Part shown: one piece after another, positions 9,375 to 21,189 of the stretch
Layout of the letters: every line of letters begins with the position of its first letter
Position numbering within the stretch: the stretch's first letter is position 1
DNA from: Epiperipatus broadwayi
Lineage: Eukaryota > Onychophora > Udeonychophora > Euonychophora > Peripatidae
DNA: 64,000 nt
Direction: 5' to 3'
Assembly: GCA_028023455.1 (NCBI GenBank)
Contig: JAQFVV010000020.1
Coordinates: forward strand, 13,058,385 to 13,122,384
Program-made: the position numbers and the translations under genes
Notes under the pieces: generated by a model
What the model was told of the DNA's origin: nothing
The model's database searches: none
The model's input: the letters and a program-made list of their open reading frames with translations, nothing else

Positions 9375-11028
9375 TCAACAATGACATTTAAATTTAATAA
9401 TATTACAAAAGTGTTTATAATCTAAATTGAAGTGATTCGTATTACTACAAATCAGATTATATAAAGATAATAGCCTAAATAAAGGAGATAATTCAAGGAC
9501 ATTGGAATAACATGCTTTAATATAACAGACAGAAGTAGACTGAATATCATGCACATAATATCTAATTATAATAATAGAATTTGTGTCAGATAGAATAACT
9601 ATTTTATTGACAATTTTATAAAGATATTTAAGATCTCTATATTTTCTTCTAGAAGAAAGATGAAAAATAATTTTATTTCCCCAAAAAAAATATTTGGAAA
9701 ATTTATTAGACACTGATTGTAATAAATTACATCCCTGTTTAGAGATAGGATTCAAAATGATTGAACAATATTCAATAATGAGAAGAACCAATGACAAAAA
9801 TAATTTGAATTTTGTATCATCATTGAAGTGACAACCATATCTTAGGATGACACCCATAATTTTTAAAGCCTTACAAATAATCATATCCAAATGAGTAAGA
9901 AAGTATCCATTGCTAGAAAATATAACTCCCAAATCATTTGAGAATTCAATACAATTAATTTAGTGAGAATTAATAAAATATAAAAAATGTAAAACTTCAG
10001 ATTTTTAGAGTATTAGACTAAGGAACATTTACTGAAATTAACAGTCATATTATTTAGATCACACTAAACATGAAAAATTGTCTATATCCTTTTGAAGGAG
10101 AGTGCAATCAATCACTGATGTGATTCTAAAGATTTTACAATCATCAGCAAAGCATAAAAGATAAGATTTTAAAATATCCTTAAGGTCATTCATATAAATG
10201 TTAAAAAGCATAGGTGATAAAATACTACCCTGAAAAACTCCCAATTCAATAGAATTAATTTTGCAAAAATTAATAAAATAAAAAAAAATGTAAAAGTTCA
10301 GATTTTTAAAATATGAGACTAAGAATTATTTACTGAAATTAACAGTCATATTATTTAGATCCCACCAAATTATCTATATCCTTTTGAAGGTGAATGCAAT
10401 CAATCACTGAGGTAATTCTTCTAAAGACTTTACAGTCATCAGCAAAGCATAAAAGATAAGATTTTAAATTATCCTTAAGGTCATTCATATAAGTGTTAAA
10501 AAGCATAGGTGCTAAAATACTACCCCGAGGAACTCTCAAATTACATTCAAAACTAGATAAAATATTATTATTATATTTGACATATGCTGTATCACCATGA
10601 AGAAAGAATTAAAACCAATAAATGAGTTTAGTAGAAAAACCCATTTGATATAATTTGTGAAGAAGAATGGTGAGATCTACCTTATCAAAAGCTTTTGATA
10701 AATCAAAATAAATAACACCAAGCTTCTGCTGGTCTTCAATTGCATGGGTTATATGATTATAAATTGTTAGCAAATTAGTTTCTACATATCTATTAGGAAT
10801 AAAACCATGCTGTGAAGAAGAAATGAGTTTACTAACATCTAAAATATTTTTATTACAAACACACCTCTCAAAAATTCTAGTCATAGTATGTAAAACAGAT
10901 ATAGGTCTATAATTATTAACCCAATCATGTGAGCCATTCTTAAAAATTGGAACCATTTTGGCACACTTAATAACATTAGGAAAAACACAGGAATTAAGTG
11001 ATAAATTAAAAATAAATGCAAGAGGCAT
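9375..11028 (-). pseudogene. LINE A reverse transcriptase, broken
   Basis: This encodes part of the ORF2 polyprotein that would prime and copy the LINE RNA at the target site. Visible in order on the minus strand: MVPIFKNGSHDW and NNYRPISVLHT (10920-10960), YFDLSKAFDKVD (about 10690), GSILAPMLFN...FADDCK (10400-10530), a second GSILSPMLFN...FADDCK (10100-10230), DLGVIFSSNGYF (about 9930) and the thumb with IIEYCSIILNP (about 9760). Frameshifts lie between blocks. The catalytic FADD block is present twice because of a ~310 bp tandem duplication, so this copy could not make a normal enzyme. Confidence 0.85.
9935..10550 (-). repeat. tandem duplication inside LINE A
   Basis: The segment from the FADD region to the next conserved block (about 9935-10240) is repeated at about 10241-10550 with modest divergence. 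Both copies contain the strings complementary to TTTGCTGATGATTGTAAA and to CTCCTTCAAAAGGATATAGA-like DNA. The duplication occurred in or after insertion of this copy, since LINEs B and E lack it. Confidence 0.85.
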
Positions 11029-11032
11029 TGCT

Positions 11033-11069
<37 letters not shown>

Positions 11070-11118
11070 TAGTAGTAGCAGTAGCAGTAGCAGTGGCAGC
11101 AGCAGCAGCAGCAGTAGC

Positions 11119-11155
<37 letters not shown>

Positions 11156-11180
11156 ATAATAATAATTATTATTATTATTA
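11029..11180 (+). repeat. compound trinucleotide microsatellite, LINE B 3' tail
   Basis: On the plus strand: (GCA)n, (GTA)n, GCAGTA mixtures, (GCA)n, (GTA)n, then (ATA)n(ATT)n meeting LINE B's 3' end. On the LINE strand it therefore begins as (AAT)n and drifts through ACT to GCT. The apparent Ala/Val-rich frame across it is an artefact. Confidence 0.9.
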
Positions 11181-11320
11181 TTCAATGCATTTATTTAAGT
11201 GCTAAACAACAGCATAAAGCCAATTACAGTTTGCACATACAATAAAAGTGAAAATAAAACATATAACATAAAATGAAAATATAAATGTATACATAATAAA
11301 GTAAAATTTAAAAGACAAAA

Positions 11321-12046
11321 TCAAACATAACATTTAAGTTTAATAAGATTACAAAATTTCTTATAATCAATGTCACACAGATTAAGGTTACTCCCAATCT
11401 GATTATACAAAAAGGATAACCTAAATAAAGAAAATTTAAGAATATTAGAATGACATGTTTGATTCTGATATACACAAATAGACCTAGTATCATAACTCAA
11501 AGACCTAATTGAAATAGTTGAAACTATATCTGATAAAATAACTTGTTTATTAACAATTTTATAAAAATATTTCAAATCCCTATACTTTCGTCTAGATGAA
11601 AGATTAATCATTTTACCTTTCCAAGAAATATATTTGAAAAACTTCTTTGAAACAGACTGCAACAAGTTATATCCTTGCCAAGAACTAGGGTTCCAAATTA
11701 TTGAACCATATTCAATAATAGGAAGAACCAATGAAAAAAACAATTTCCATTTAGTATCATTACTGAACTGATAACTATGTCTAAGAATGGCATCCATAAC
11801 TTTAAAAGCCTTACCAACAATCATTTCAAGATGAGGAATAAAAAATCCATTACAAGAAAACATAATTCCAAGATCTTTTTGACATTTAACTGAAATAATT
11901 TTATGAGAATTGATATAATGACAAAATTGTAAAACTTCAGACTTTTTGGAATAAGAAACAAAGGAGGATTTATTAAAATTAACTGTCATATTATTTAACT
12001 CACAACAAGCACTAAAGTTATCAATATCCTTCTGAAGAAAACACAA
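11321..12046 (-). pseudogene. LINE B RT palm-to-thumb segment
   Basis: A 241-codon open frame: LQKDIDNFSACCELNNMTVN at its start, DLGIMFSCNGFFIPHLEM in the middle, then LVLPIIEYGSIIWNPSS and a C-terminal region found in the same form in LINE A. It continues the frame of 12047-12652 after a frameshift near the YADD box. It is the longest uninterrupted frame in this LINE group here. Confidence 0.8.
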
Positions 12047-12990
12047 TCGTTAACTGATATAATTCTTCTAAAAATTTTAGTCATCAGCATAGCTTAACAG
12101 AAAAGAATATCTCAAGCAATCCTTAAGATCATTAACATAAACATTAAACAGCATGGGTGCTAAAATACTATCCTGCGGAACACCTAAATTGCATTCAAAA
12201 TTAAATGAAACCTTATTATTGAATTTAATATATGCTGTATGACTACACCAAAATGATTGAAGCCAATATACAAGATTAGTAGAGAAATCTATTTTATGTA
12301 ATTTATGAAGTAAAACACTGTGATCAACTTTATCAAAGGCTTTTGACAAATCAAAATAAATAACATTTAGTCTTTGACGATTCTCAATTGCATGAGCTAT
12401 ATGATCATAAATTGTCAATAGATTACTGTCAATTGATCTATTAGGACTAAAACCATGTTGAGAAGAAGAAATTATCTTATCCACATCTGAAATAATGTTA
12501 TTATAAACACATCTCTCAAAAATTTGTGCAATGGTATGCAAAACAGAAATCAGTCTATAATTAGAAACACAATCTTGATAACCATTTTTGAAGATTGGAA
12601 TCATTTTAGCATATTTCAAAACACTAGAAAAAGTACAAGAGTTAAGAGACAAATTAAAAATAAAGGCAAGAGGTACTGCAATAAATTCGGCTAGCCCCTT
12701 ATAAATAAAAGAAGGAATATTATATCCTAAACTAGAGTGTATCTTAAGCCTCCTAATAGCTACAATAACATCTTCCCTAGAGATATGATCAATTGTACAT
12801 TAAGCACTAGACAAATTGCCAGGAAATGTGATTTTAGAATCAATCCAATGTTGTGAAGAATATAACTCTGCAAAATGTTTAGAAAAATCATCTGCATTTA
12901 ATGCAGAACCATGAGTCATTTGAACATTTTTCTTACTCAAGCATGAATTATTAACAAAATTCCAGAATTCTCTAGGATTAGAAGAAATAT
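12047..12990 (-). pseudogene. LINE B RT fingers/palm segment
   Basis: Minus-strand motifs: SKHFAELY (about 12880), SLGYNIPSFIYKGLAEFI (about 12700), MIPIFKNGYQDCVSNYR (about 12600), YFDLSKAFDKVDHSVLLHKL (about 12330), GVPQDSILAPMLFNVYVNDL (about 12170) and LLSYADD (about 12090). GVPQG has become GVPQD and the frame stops after YADD, so the copy is dead. Confidence 0.8.
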
Positions 12991-13028
12991 TAATTTCAAT
13001 TTTTTTATATACTCTTATAAATCTCGTT

Positions 13029-13338
13029 TATAGATATATTTGGCCAATCTTCTAAAATTGATAAAGTTATTATAATAAATTATATTGTCTTAAAAATAGT
13101 CTATGATGGTAAAATTTCCTTTTTTTATTATCATCATCATCTTCTTTATTATTATTATTTTTTTAGATGAATATTAACAAATAAATTTCTAGGTTAGAGA
13201 AATATAATTTATTTTTTTCTTATAAATTGTTTTAGATATATTTGGAATCTTCTAAAATTGATAAAGTTATTATAATAAATTATATTGTCTTAAAAATAGT
13301 CTATGATGGTAAAATTTCCTTTTTTTATTATCATCATC
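13029..13338. repeat. direct duplication of ~108 bp
   Basis: TAGATATATTTGG...TCTTCTAAAATTGATAAAGTTATTATAATAAATTATATTGTC...GATGGTAAAATTTCC occurs at about 13031-13136 and 13233-13338 with almost no differences. Both copies end in TTATTATCATCATC. The near-identity points to a recent duplication at the 5' edge of LINE B. Confidence 0.9.
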
Positions 13339-13392
13339 ATCATCATCATTATTATTATTATTATTAACAATAATAATAATAATAATAATATC
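13339..13392 (+). repeat. (ATC)n(ATT)n(AAT)n microsatellite at the 5' edge of LINE C
   Basis: CATCATCAT, ATTATTATT, then AACAATAATAAT up to ATATCATAG. It lies directly upstream of the first unique LINE C bases, and the same repeat lies directly downstream of LINE C at 18705. Confidence 0.85.
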
Positions 13393-13581
13393 ATAGTCAG
13401 CAGAGGTCGCCTCTAGCTTACCACTCGTTCAGATCGTGTTCAATTTATTAGAATATCATAAAATATACCGATTACAGGTAAGAGTTTTATTTCTCTAATA
13501 ACTATAAGATAGAAAACTAATAGATTACTAAAAAAAAAAAAAGAAGAGAAATACAAAAAGGCAACTCAGATTGATTGCATA
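13393..13581 (+). promoter_or_regulatory. LINE C 5' UTR / presumed internal promoter region
   Basis: Unique sequence beginning after the microsatellite (CAGCAGAGGTCGCCTCTAGC near 13397), GC-richer than the flanks, leading to the first ORF1 ATG at 13582. LINEs normally carry their promoter here. No specific promoter element is identified. Confidence 0.45.
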
Positions 13582-14711
13582 ATGGACTTAGATGTCCAAC
13601 ATCCAGCCATGATGTCTGCCAGCTCAGACACGTTTAAAAGTTCCTATGCACAAGTTGCAAAATCACCATCAATGGTTATAAAAAAAAGTGAAAATAATCC
13701 GCGATTGGTTTTCTCAAAGAAAATGCAGCTAATGCCTAGATTTCACCGTTCTACAGCAGGAGATCTGATGAAACTAGATATTACCCCAAAAACTACTGAA
13801 ACCTATGTTAATGCTATAAAAGAGCCTTGGTCTAATGATAGCCTTAAAAAATCTCTGAAGTTTTTAATCAAACCATCCCTAGGGATCTCTTCAATTCATT
13901 TAAACGTTTTTTTCACTGAATGCTCCATTGTCATAGCAAATATGGATAGAAACTGTTTGCTTTATAGATTCCCTAAGGAGCTTCTATTTGAAGACATTAA
14001 TACTAAAAAACTATGGAATTTGATAGTTCGTGTGGCAGATCATCCGAATCCGCATTATTTGGCTATTGAATTTGTAAACGAAGAAGCAAAGAATTGTTCT
14101 GACAAGAAATGAAAACTCTGGGGCAATACGCATTAGTTACAGTCAATCCTAAGAGAGAAAACTTTATTACTGGCTTAATTAAAAAACTTACCTAGGTTAC
14201 TCAGAGACAGATTTCACTAAACTTATGAAACAGTTCTGGCAGGTGATTGATTTTCAGCCTTTACAGGTTAAAAATACACATATCCCCAAATTTATTAACA
14301 ATAGTAAAATTAGGAGAGAACATAAATCCCAATAATATTCCAACACAAATCGCAGATGAAGAAGCGACATTATTTCTTGTTATAAATGGTCTAAAACCAC
14401 AATGCTTTCATTGTGAAGAATGCGGTCACCTTATTAGCAACTGTCCGGCTTTATATTGTAATAATTGTAATATGAACACACACCCCCCTTACATCAATGC
14501 CCAAAAGAATATATCAATAAATAGTTATCAAGAAGTGACTGCACATGAAGATGTACAATCGACAGACCATAATATTGGGGGAAAAAATGATACTGACATC
14601 AGCAATAGTGGAAAGGTGATTCTGCATACTACAAGTCTCAATAGCATTGAAGTTTCCTCCTCTCCTAATCGGAAATCTCACCCCCTCTTAATAAAACAGC
14701 CCTCAAAATAA
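13582..14711 (+). pseudogene. LINE C ORF1, nucleic-acid-binding protein, frameshifted
   Basis: It starts MDLDVQHPAMM at 13582 with SSYAQVAKSP at residues 20-28, a string typical of ORF1 proteins of this group. The first frame ends at 14112. The protein continues in the frame of the overlapping ATG at 14109 (MKTLGQYALVTVNPKREN), is broken again near 14190, continues as GYSETDFTKLMKQFW, and returns to the frame ending at 14711. That last part carries a perfect CX2CX4HX4C knuckle (CFHCEECGHLISNC, near 14402) and a second CX2CX4H lacking its last Cys. The family role is coating LINE RNA; at least two frameshifts preclude it here. Confidence 0.8.
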
Positions 14712-15181
14712 TGGAATCACTCACAGTTTTGCCATCCCAGCCAGTTCCGGAAACTTCACAAATTACTAGAAAACCAGGTCGGCCGGTAAAAAAAAATCTA
14801 ATAATAATCTGAAGAAACTCAAGACTCTTGAATATGAAAGTAGTGATAATGATTCCTCTCCTCCAATCTCTTAAAAAAAGCTAACATCAGCAAAGCTACA
14901 ATGCCTCTCTAATTTCCACATACTCCATGGAAAATAGTCCAATGGAAAAAGAAACTGATAACATTACAAACATAAATAAAGTTTCACTTGAAAACCCATT
15001 CAAAGACATGAAAATGAGATCCAGTGATATTTCTCTCAAATCTACAGACAATAATTGATCAATGCATATTTATTGATCCATTAAAATATACTACAGCTTC
15101 CTTTATTAAAATATTTAAATTTACCTTACTTTCCTTTTCTAGGCTTAGATTCTGATATATACGTGCACACACATACAAATA
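14712..15181 (+). pseudogene. LINE C region between ORF1 and ORF2
   Basis: Coding-like shreds (for example KKANISKATMPL-like Ser/Lys-rich peptides) suggest the C-terminal tail of ORF1 in shifted frames. An AT-rich spacer then leads to the ORF2 start at 15182. No domain is recognised. Confidence 0.4.
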
Positions 15182-15944
15182 ATGGATATTAAAATAGGAG
15201 TTTTTAATGTTAGAGGGTTAAACTCTCCACAAAAAATTGACCTCCTCACTAAATGATATGACATTGTTAAACCACAGATCATGGGCATTATCAAAACAAA
15301 AATCTACAGTGGCTCACTAATCAACCCTACAGATAAGCTAAATTCCAAGAGCTATACTGCCTTCTCAAACACATCCATCAGCGGGTACAGGCATTATCAT
15401 TGATAAAGCCTGTCCATTTAGTTCTTTCAAAATTCTACATATTGATGTGCACTTGCTAATAATTACATTTACTCATAAAGCCATCACCTTAAACATAGCA
15501 ATTGTTTATATCCCTCCAGGTCCCACTATTATAAACAGAATTATACAAACACTTAACTCCAGGTTCACAAATGCTATGTATCCGACGATTATTTTGGGAG
15601 ATTTCAACATGACATACCAGACCTTTACCGGCAAATGGTTACATCAGCTGTCTTTTCCGATGATGAATGGAAGAGGCTTTCTGCCAGAGAAAGCCATGTC
15701 ATTTAACAATGGTAGACCTTCATCACTTATACATCTGGTTTTCTACTCGCCATCATTACACAGCATGATATGCATTCAATTGAAGAATTCCCCCCTCTCT
15801 GACCATGCAGCTGTTTTAGTGTCACTGGAAATTAATTTTGATAATAGAACAAAAATTAATAAGGAAGAACCATCAGAGTTCTACTACCATCATACACACC
15901 AGAATATCATTTTTCAGAAGTATACATATACCTTTACAAGTTGA
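15182..15944 (+). pseudogene. LINE C ORF2 N-terminus, AP endonuclease-like domain
   Basis: ATG at 15182 gives MDIKIGVFNVRGLNS, the standard N-terminal strand of LINE endonucleases, and stops after about 25 codons. Shifted-frame fragments follow (KPQIMGIIKTK). The frame from 15447 holds ILGDFNMTY (about 15590) and SDHAAVLV (about 15800), the metal-binding and catalytic GDFN and SDH motifs. In the intact family this enzyme nicks target DNA to prime reverse transcription. Here it is split by stops and frameshifts. Confidence 0.8.
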
Positions 15945-18480
15945 AGAATTTTACAATGGATCCAGTCCAAGCATGGTGTGCTTTTACTAATCTGCTTTCA
16001 TTTAACATTAATCATCTTACCAGAACAACAACACCCCCAACAAAACTACTAAAGCTTATGGATAATACCTATAAAAAAATTATTGGCACTTCCCAATCAA
16101 ATCTCGATCGTCCCTGTCTGATAGCTCTAAAGAAAACATATCAAGAGTTAACAAACCAGCTTAAAGAATATATCTCCATTAAAAAGAAAAAGGTTATATT
16201 CAAATAAGTCACACATGTATACAAGAAACTTCATTAGATGGGTGCTAGGTTACCCCTCCCAGGTGCGAGTACCAACAGCTATTAAAGTTCAAACTGAAAT
16301 TGTCTACGGAGATTTTATGTTGGAGAAGCTTTACACACTGTATAGAGAAAAAATCCAGAGGGTCTCCTCACCAAGTCTAATGGCCTTTTCACAAGATGGA
16401 TCAGAAAATGAATAATATTTCTTTAAAAGATTTCATTCAAAAAATAGAAGCAATGCCAGACTCATGTCATCCTGGCATAGATGGAATTCCCAAGTTTGTA
16501 TACAAACATATTGATAAAATCGCAGCACAATATCTGCTTATCCTAGTCTCCTATCTCACTAAAGACATCTATAAAATACAGGGCTTAAATCAAGTTAAGC
16601 TTGTGCCATTCATGAAAAAGAAATAATTAACCTCAAACACTACTAACCTATGTCCAATTTCAATGTGCTCCCTTGGCATAAAGATAATAGAATCAATGAT
16701 AAAAGATAAAATAGAGCCATTCATTTTGCCAAACCTATCAAAAATGCAATTTGCCAAAAAAGAATCATCCACAGGCCAGGCAGCCTTTCTATTCAAGTCA
16801 ACTATAGAAACTGTTAGAGATAATAAAAAAATACAGTCCAATTGTTATTCAACTAGATATTGAAGCCGCTTTTGACATGATATCAGTACTCTCCTTAAAA
16901 CTCTGCAAATATACTCAGTCTCCAACACCTATCTAAACTTGCTTGCTAACTTACTTTTAAACCATGAGATTTATGTTTCCCTAAATGGGAAAACTTCACC
17001 TCCAATAGTGCTGCACTAGTCCATTCCTCAGGGCTCACCTCTCAGTGACTTATTGTTGACTGCCTATATCAACTCTCTTATAAAAATATTAGAAAATGAA
17101 TTTTATAGGAGTCTACGTGCTGACCATCAATGACAACATCTCATGCAAAGCATATATGGATGATATAGCAGTATTTCTATCATCCCAAAAGCAAATTCCC
17201 AAACTTCTTAAGGTACTTAACAATTTTACAAAAAAATATAAACTAACATTTAATATGGAAAAATCATATGCATGGCAGATCTTCAGCGGTAATAGCATTA
17301 CTAAAGTTTTCAAAGGTAGACCAAGTGCATTTCTTGGTTTCAACTTCTATTTACATCATTCACCTATGAGATCGCTCATACAGAAAAATTTAATAGAGAA
17401 AGTAGAAAATACTGTCAATTCACTCTCCAAAGCCTACCTCTCTATATATACAAAAATGGCTTTGCTTAACATGCTAGTGATTACAAAAATATCTTATTTT
17501 ACTCCAACAATCATTTATACCAAGGCATTTACAAATAAGATAAACTCCTTATGCAAGAAATTATTCTGGGGAAAAAAGATTATCTCAATATCAGTAAAAT
17601 GCTTAAGAAAACCCCTTTCACAAAATGGCCTTGGCCTCCACTCAATACATGTCTTCAGGATACAAAAAACATTGAATATAATATCTACATGTGCACAAAA
17701 ATTTCCATATTTAGAAATTTCTGCCATGATTACCCCTACAGATAGACCACCTCCTCTCCAGGGATATCTGAACACACTACTTACACCATTACTAACAATC
17801 CACACTCTTAACTTCAAACCACCACAAGCCAAATATAAATATTGGGAAGTTTATCAACTTCTACATCCAAGTCAAGATGATGTACAAACTCCACTTCATA
17901 TCACTAATAAACAATTATGTCACAAATTCAAGCTATGGTCACTTGAACCAAAATATTTTGACTTTCACCTAAAGATAAATCTGGACTCACTACCTAAGCA
18001 ACATTTTTTGAAATACCAAAGAAACTATAAAGATATAGATGATATATATAATCTTTGCCATAGGGACTCCGAGACCCAAACCACCTTTTTTTCTCACGCC
18101 CAAGTCTTGAAAACATTCGTGAAAATATTGGCACTTCACTTAAGAATAAAAAGATCAATATGAAAACCATTTTTGACTCTTTTAAAAGGGGCATTTTTGC
18201 TGAAATAAGAATCTGCACATTTATACCCTATGCCTTATAGTGTACAATGTGTAATTTCATATACAATTATAACCCCAGAAGACATCCAAACACGTTCAGA
18301 AATAAACTGCAAACCATACGTGAAAGAGACATGAAGATTACAGATCATACTAAGTACATTGACATGTGGAATATACAAGAACTTATATAAAAGCACTAAC
18401 AGAAAAACCATATCTAACATGGACCCTTGTTTCAGGTCTGAAGTCAACTGACACAAATTAGACGCATTCCTACTTTAGTT
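15945..18480 (+). pseudogene. LINE C ORF2 reverse transcriptase and C-terminus
   Basis: In order: linker frames to about 16420; CHPGIDGIPKFVYKHI (about 16465); a finger block with CPISMCSLGIKIIE (about 16650); QLDIEAAFDMIS (about 16850, another frame); IPQGSPLSDLLLTAYINSL (about 17025); AYMDDIAVF (about 17150) with YMDD as the catalytic box; then a 355-codon frame (17096-18163) holding FNMEKSYAWQIF, LGFNFYLHHSPMR and KLFWGKK. After 18163 a shifted frame gives IFAEIRICTFIPYAL and NYNPRRHPNTF, the same C-terminal motif set as in the fragment at 24.86-25.10 kb. At least three frameshifts are present. Confidence 0.8.
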
Positions 18481-18704
18481 TAATTGAAGTATATATAATT
18501 GTATATAATCGTATGATTGAGTGATCATCATTGAGTTTGTTGAACTGTTTTTTTCTTAAATACTTCTAGTTTGATAACGCATACAATCACTGATCAAATC
18601 ATTGTACATATGTAGTTTTGTGAATCAATTTATATATAAGAACTATGTTGTCAAATGTAACTTGTATAACCTTTTAGAATACTAATAAAGCTTATCCTTT
18701 GAAA
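18481..18704 (+). other. LINE C 3' UTR
   Basis: Noncoding AT-rich tail with ACTAATAAAGC 20-30 bases before the start of the (AAT)n array. The position suits a polyadenylation signal or the 3' recognition end used for priming. Confidence 0.6.
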
Positions 18705-18961
<257 letters not shown>

Positions 18962-19008
18962 TAATTTAGTACATTTAACAGATTTTACATCCAAACAAAA
19001 ATGCACAG

Positions 19009-20860
19009 CTAATCTAGTTCACAAAGCATTTGCAGAGTTTTTTGCACAGTAGTCCTAAATGTTCTATCATCTGTTTCAAATATATTAACAGCATTAAAGT
19101 ATTTATTGTACAATCTAGGTAATCTTACTAATGCTGAATTTTTTAATGTTTCACTTTTAAATTTTGGAATATTATACAAATTTTTTGATCTTGTATCCTT
19201 TATCTTTACCTTAAATGATAATGTTGTTTGGCAACTTCTCATATCTATTATACCTGATGTAATTTTTTTAAAATACTTCATATCAGTATAGATTCATCTT
19301 TTGTAGAGTGCATTGTTGTCACATATTATTTCTGATTTAATGTATCTGAAAATTTTTTTATAAACCTTTTCCAGTGCTAATCTATTATTTAATTTACATG
19401 AGTTCCGGATCAAAGATCCATAATTTAAAATAGGTAAGACCAATGTATGAAACAAATACACACATGTATTTCTCTTAAACATTTTACAGTTTCTGATAAT
19501 TAAACCCATTATTTTATAACTTTTTGTAATAATATTTTGAATATTATTATTAAATGTTCCATTATTATTAAAAATAATACCTAAATCTTTATGATTTTCT
19601 TTTCTGGAAATACTTTTTGAGTTTAGTGTATAATTAAACAGACTTGTAGATGATTTTTTAGAAAACGATATGACACAACATTTTTCAATGTTAATTTCCA
19701 TATAGTTTCCCACACACCAATCCTGAAATTTTTTGATATCAGACTGCAAAATCTTCTGATCATCAAAATTCTTAATAGTTTTATACAGTTTAATATCATC
19801 TGCAAAGCAGAGAATGTCAAAACCACGTACACACTGCTCTATATCCAAAGAATAAACTGAAAAAAGCAATGGTCCAAGTATACTTCATCGAGACACTCCA
19901 GCATTACTAAAATACGTGTATGATTTTGCAGACCCAAAAGATACAAAATTAGGTCTATTTGAAACAAAAGATAAAAACCACTGCAAAAGTTCACAACTAA
20001 AACCAATAGTGTGTAACTTACTAATCAATCTAGAGTGATCTACTCGGTCAAATGCTTTGCTTAAATCAAAATAAATCACATCTAGCTGTAATCTGTTATC
20101 AATTGCATTTGCAATAGCATCTTGAATATGTATCAAATTAGTCTCAACAGATCTCCCTGGGATAAAACCATGTTATGTTTTAGATAAAGATTTACATACT
20201 TTATCTATTATCTTATTATACACGCATTTTTCAAAGATTTTTCCAGCTATACATAATAATGAAATAGGTCTATAATTACTAACATCATTTGATTTGACTT
20301 TTGGTATTGCCATAACTTTTGCAACTTTCCAAGAATCAGGAAAAATACCCTGCTGTAAAGAGATATTAAAAATATTACAAAGCACTGGAGCTAGCAGTTC
20401 AGCTCATCCTTTATAAAGGTAGCATATCATATCCAAAACCTTTTTTATTTTTAAGCTGTTTTATTGCTAATAAAATGTCATTATAATTTAATGAATCAAT
20501 AACTATCAAATTATTACTTTTAAAAGCAGATTTAACTATATATGATTTAGATGGTACATTTTTCTCTGTACATGATGAGAAGTAGTTGGCAAAATCATCA
20601 GGTGTAAGACTCCCATTGTCAACTGACATTTTATTTTTACACCAGAATGCTTTTTAATAAATGACCAAAAGTAATTTGAATTGCACTTTATGTTGTCCTT
20701 TAGTTTCTCAATATATCTTTTGAAATCAATTTTTTCTATGGTTTTAAATAATCTTCTAAAATTTATAAAGTTATTATAACATATTATTGATCTTGATTTC
20801 TTAAACAACTTATGATGCTTGTTTTCTTTTATAAATACAAATCAATTTAAACCACTAAAC
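19009..20860 (-). pseudogene. LINE D reverse transcriptase, multiply broken
   Basis: Minus-strand blocks: LKDNIKCNSNYFWSFIKK (about 20680), NKKGFGYDMLPL (about 20415), VAKVMAIPKVKSNDVSNYR (about 20290), YFDLSKAFDRVDHSRLISKL (about 20050), LLFSVYSLD (about 19860), GFDILCFADDIKLYKTIK (about 19800), KDLGIIFNNNGTFNNN (about 19570) and LVLPILNYGSLI (about 19420), then a C-terminal part to 19009. FADD is intact. Stops separate the frames (for example in place of the Gln-Gly of the GVPQG box near 19880), so no full enzyme could be made. Confidence 0.85.
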
Positions 20861-20903
20861 ATCACATGATCACTATCTCATACTAGCACATAATTGTTAT
20901 TAA

Positions 20904-21182
20904 ACAATTCAAAACAAAGCAAAACTCTCTATATAGTAGTGCCATCTTGTGCTAACAAGATCAATCAATGGATGCATTAGATCCTATGATCTAGGTGCAG
21001 TGCTCTCAGATCCAAGGCTCCTCACTGATGAAGGCCACAAGCCAGAAACTAGTCTGGGGATATTGGATGAGTAGGCATTAGATCGGGATTTTATGCACAA
21101 GCCTTCTGGCATCCATTGATTGCTCTTGTTAGCACAAGATGGCACTACTATAAGGAGAGTTTTGCTTTGTTTTGAACTGTTA
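20904..21182. mobile_element. foldback/MITE-like element inserted in LINE D
   Basis: The left arm (ACAATTCAAAACAAAGCAAA at 20904, continuing TAGTGCCATCTTGTGCTAAC) is mirrored by the right arm, which ends GCTTTGTTTTGAACTGT at 21182. Arms are about 66 bp, with the unique centre at about 20970-21112. It lies just after the LINE D peptide YPPWFSKKLI, so it arrived after LINE D. No transposase is encoded. The superfamily is unknown, and I could not fix the target duplication with certainty. Confidence 0.8.
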
Positions 21183-21189
21183 CAAATCA

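Larger units (their letters stand above)
9247..11028 (-). mobile_element. LINE A, 5'-truncated CR1/Jockey-group retrotransposon
   Basis: Reading the minus strand, the element enters in the fingers region of reverse transcriptase (PLAFIFNLSLNSC) at 11028 and runs through the palm and thumb to a short 3' UTR ending near 9247 in GAACTGAATTGAATTATTATG. All sequence upstream of the RT is missing, the usual outcome of incomplete reverse transcription. Its 5' edge abuts the trinucleotide tail of LINE B. It shares 3'-end sequence (GCTGTTGTTTGGCACATAAATAAATG-like) with LINEs B and E. Confidence 0.85.
11181..13338 (-). mobile_element. LINE B, 5'-truncated CR1/Jockey-group retrotransposon
   Basis: A sister copy of LINE A. 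It holds the region between endonuclease and RT (FWNFVNNSCLSKKN near 12950), the RT, and the 3' UTR ending in AAATAAATGCATTGAATAAT at 11181. The 5' end dissolves near 13.03-13.34 kb in a short direct duplication and (ATT)n. It retains YADD, but a stop codon follows directly after it and there are frameshifts. Confidence 0.85.

Noticed and set aside
10958-11245. Open frame rich in Ala, Val and Ile
   Set aside because: Translation of the GCA/GTA/ATA microsatellite at 11029-11180, not a protein.
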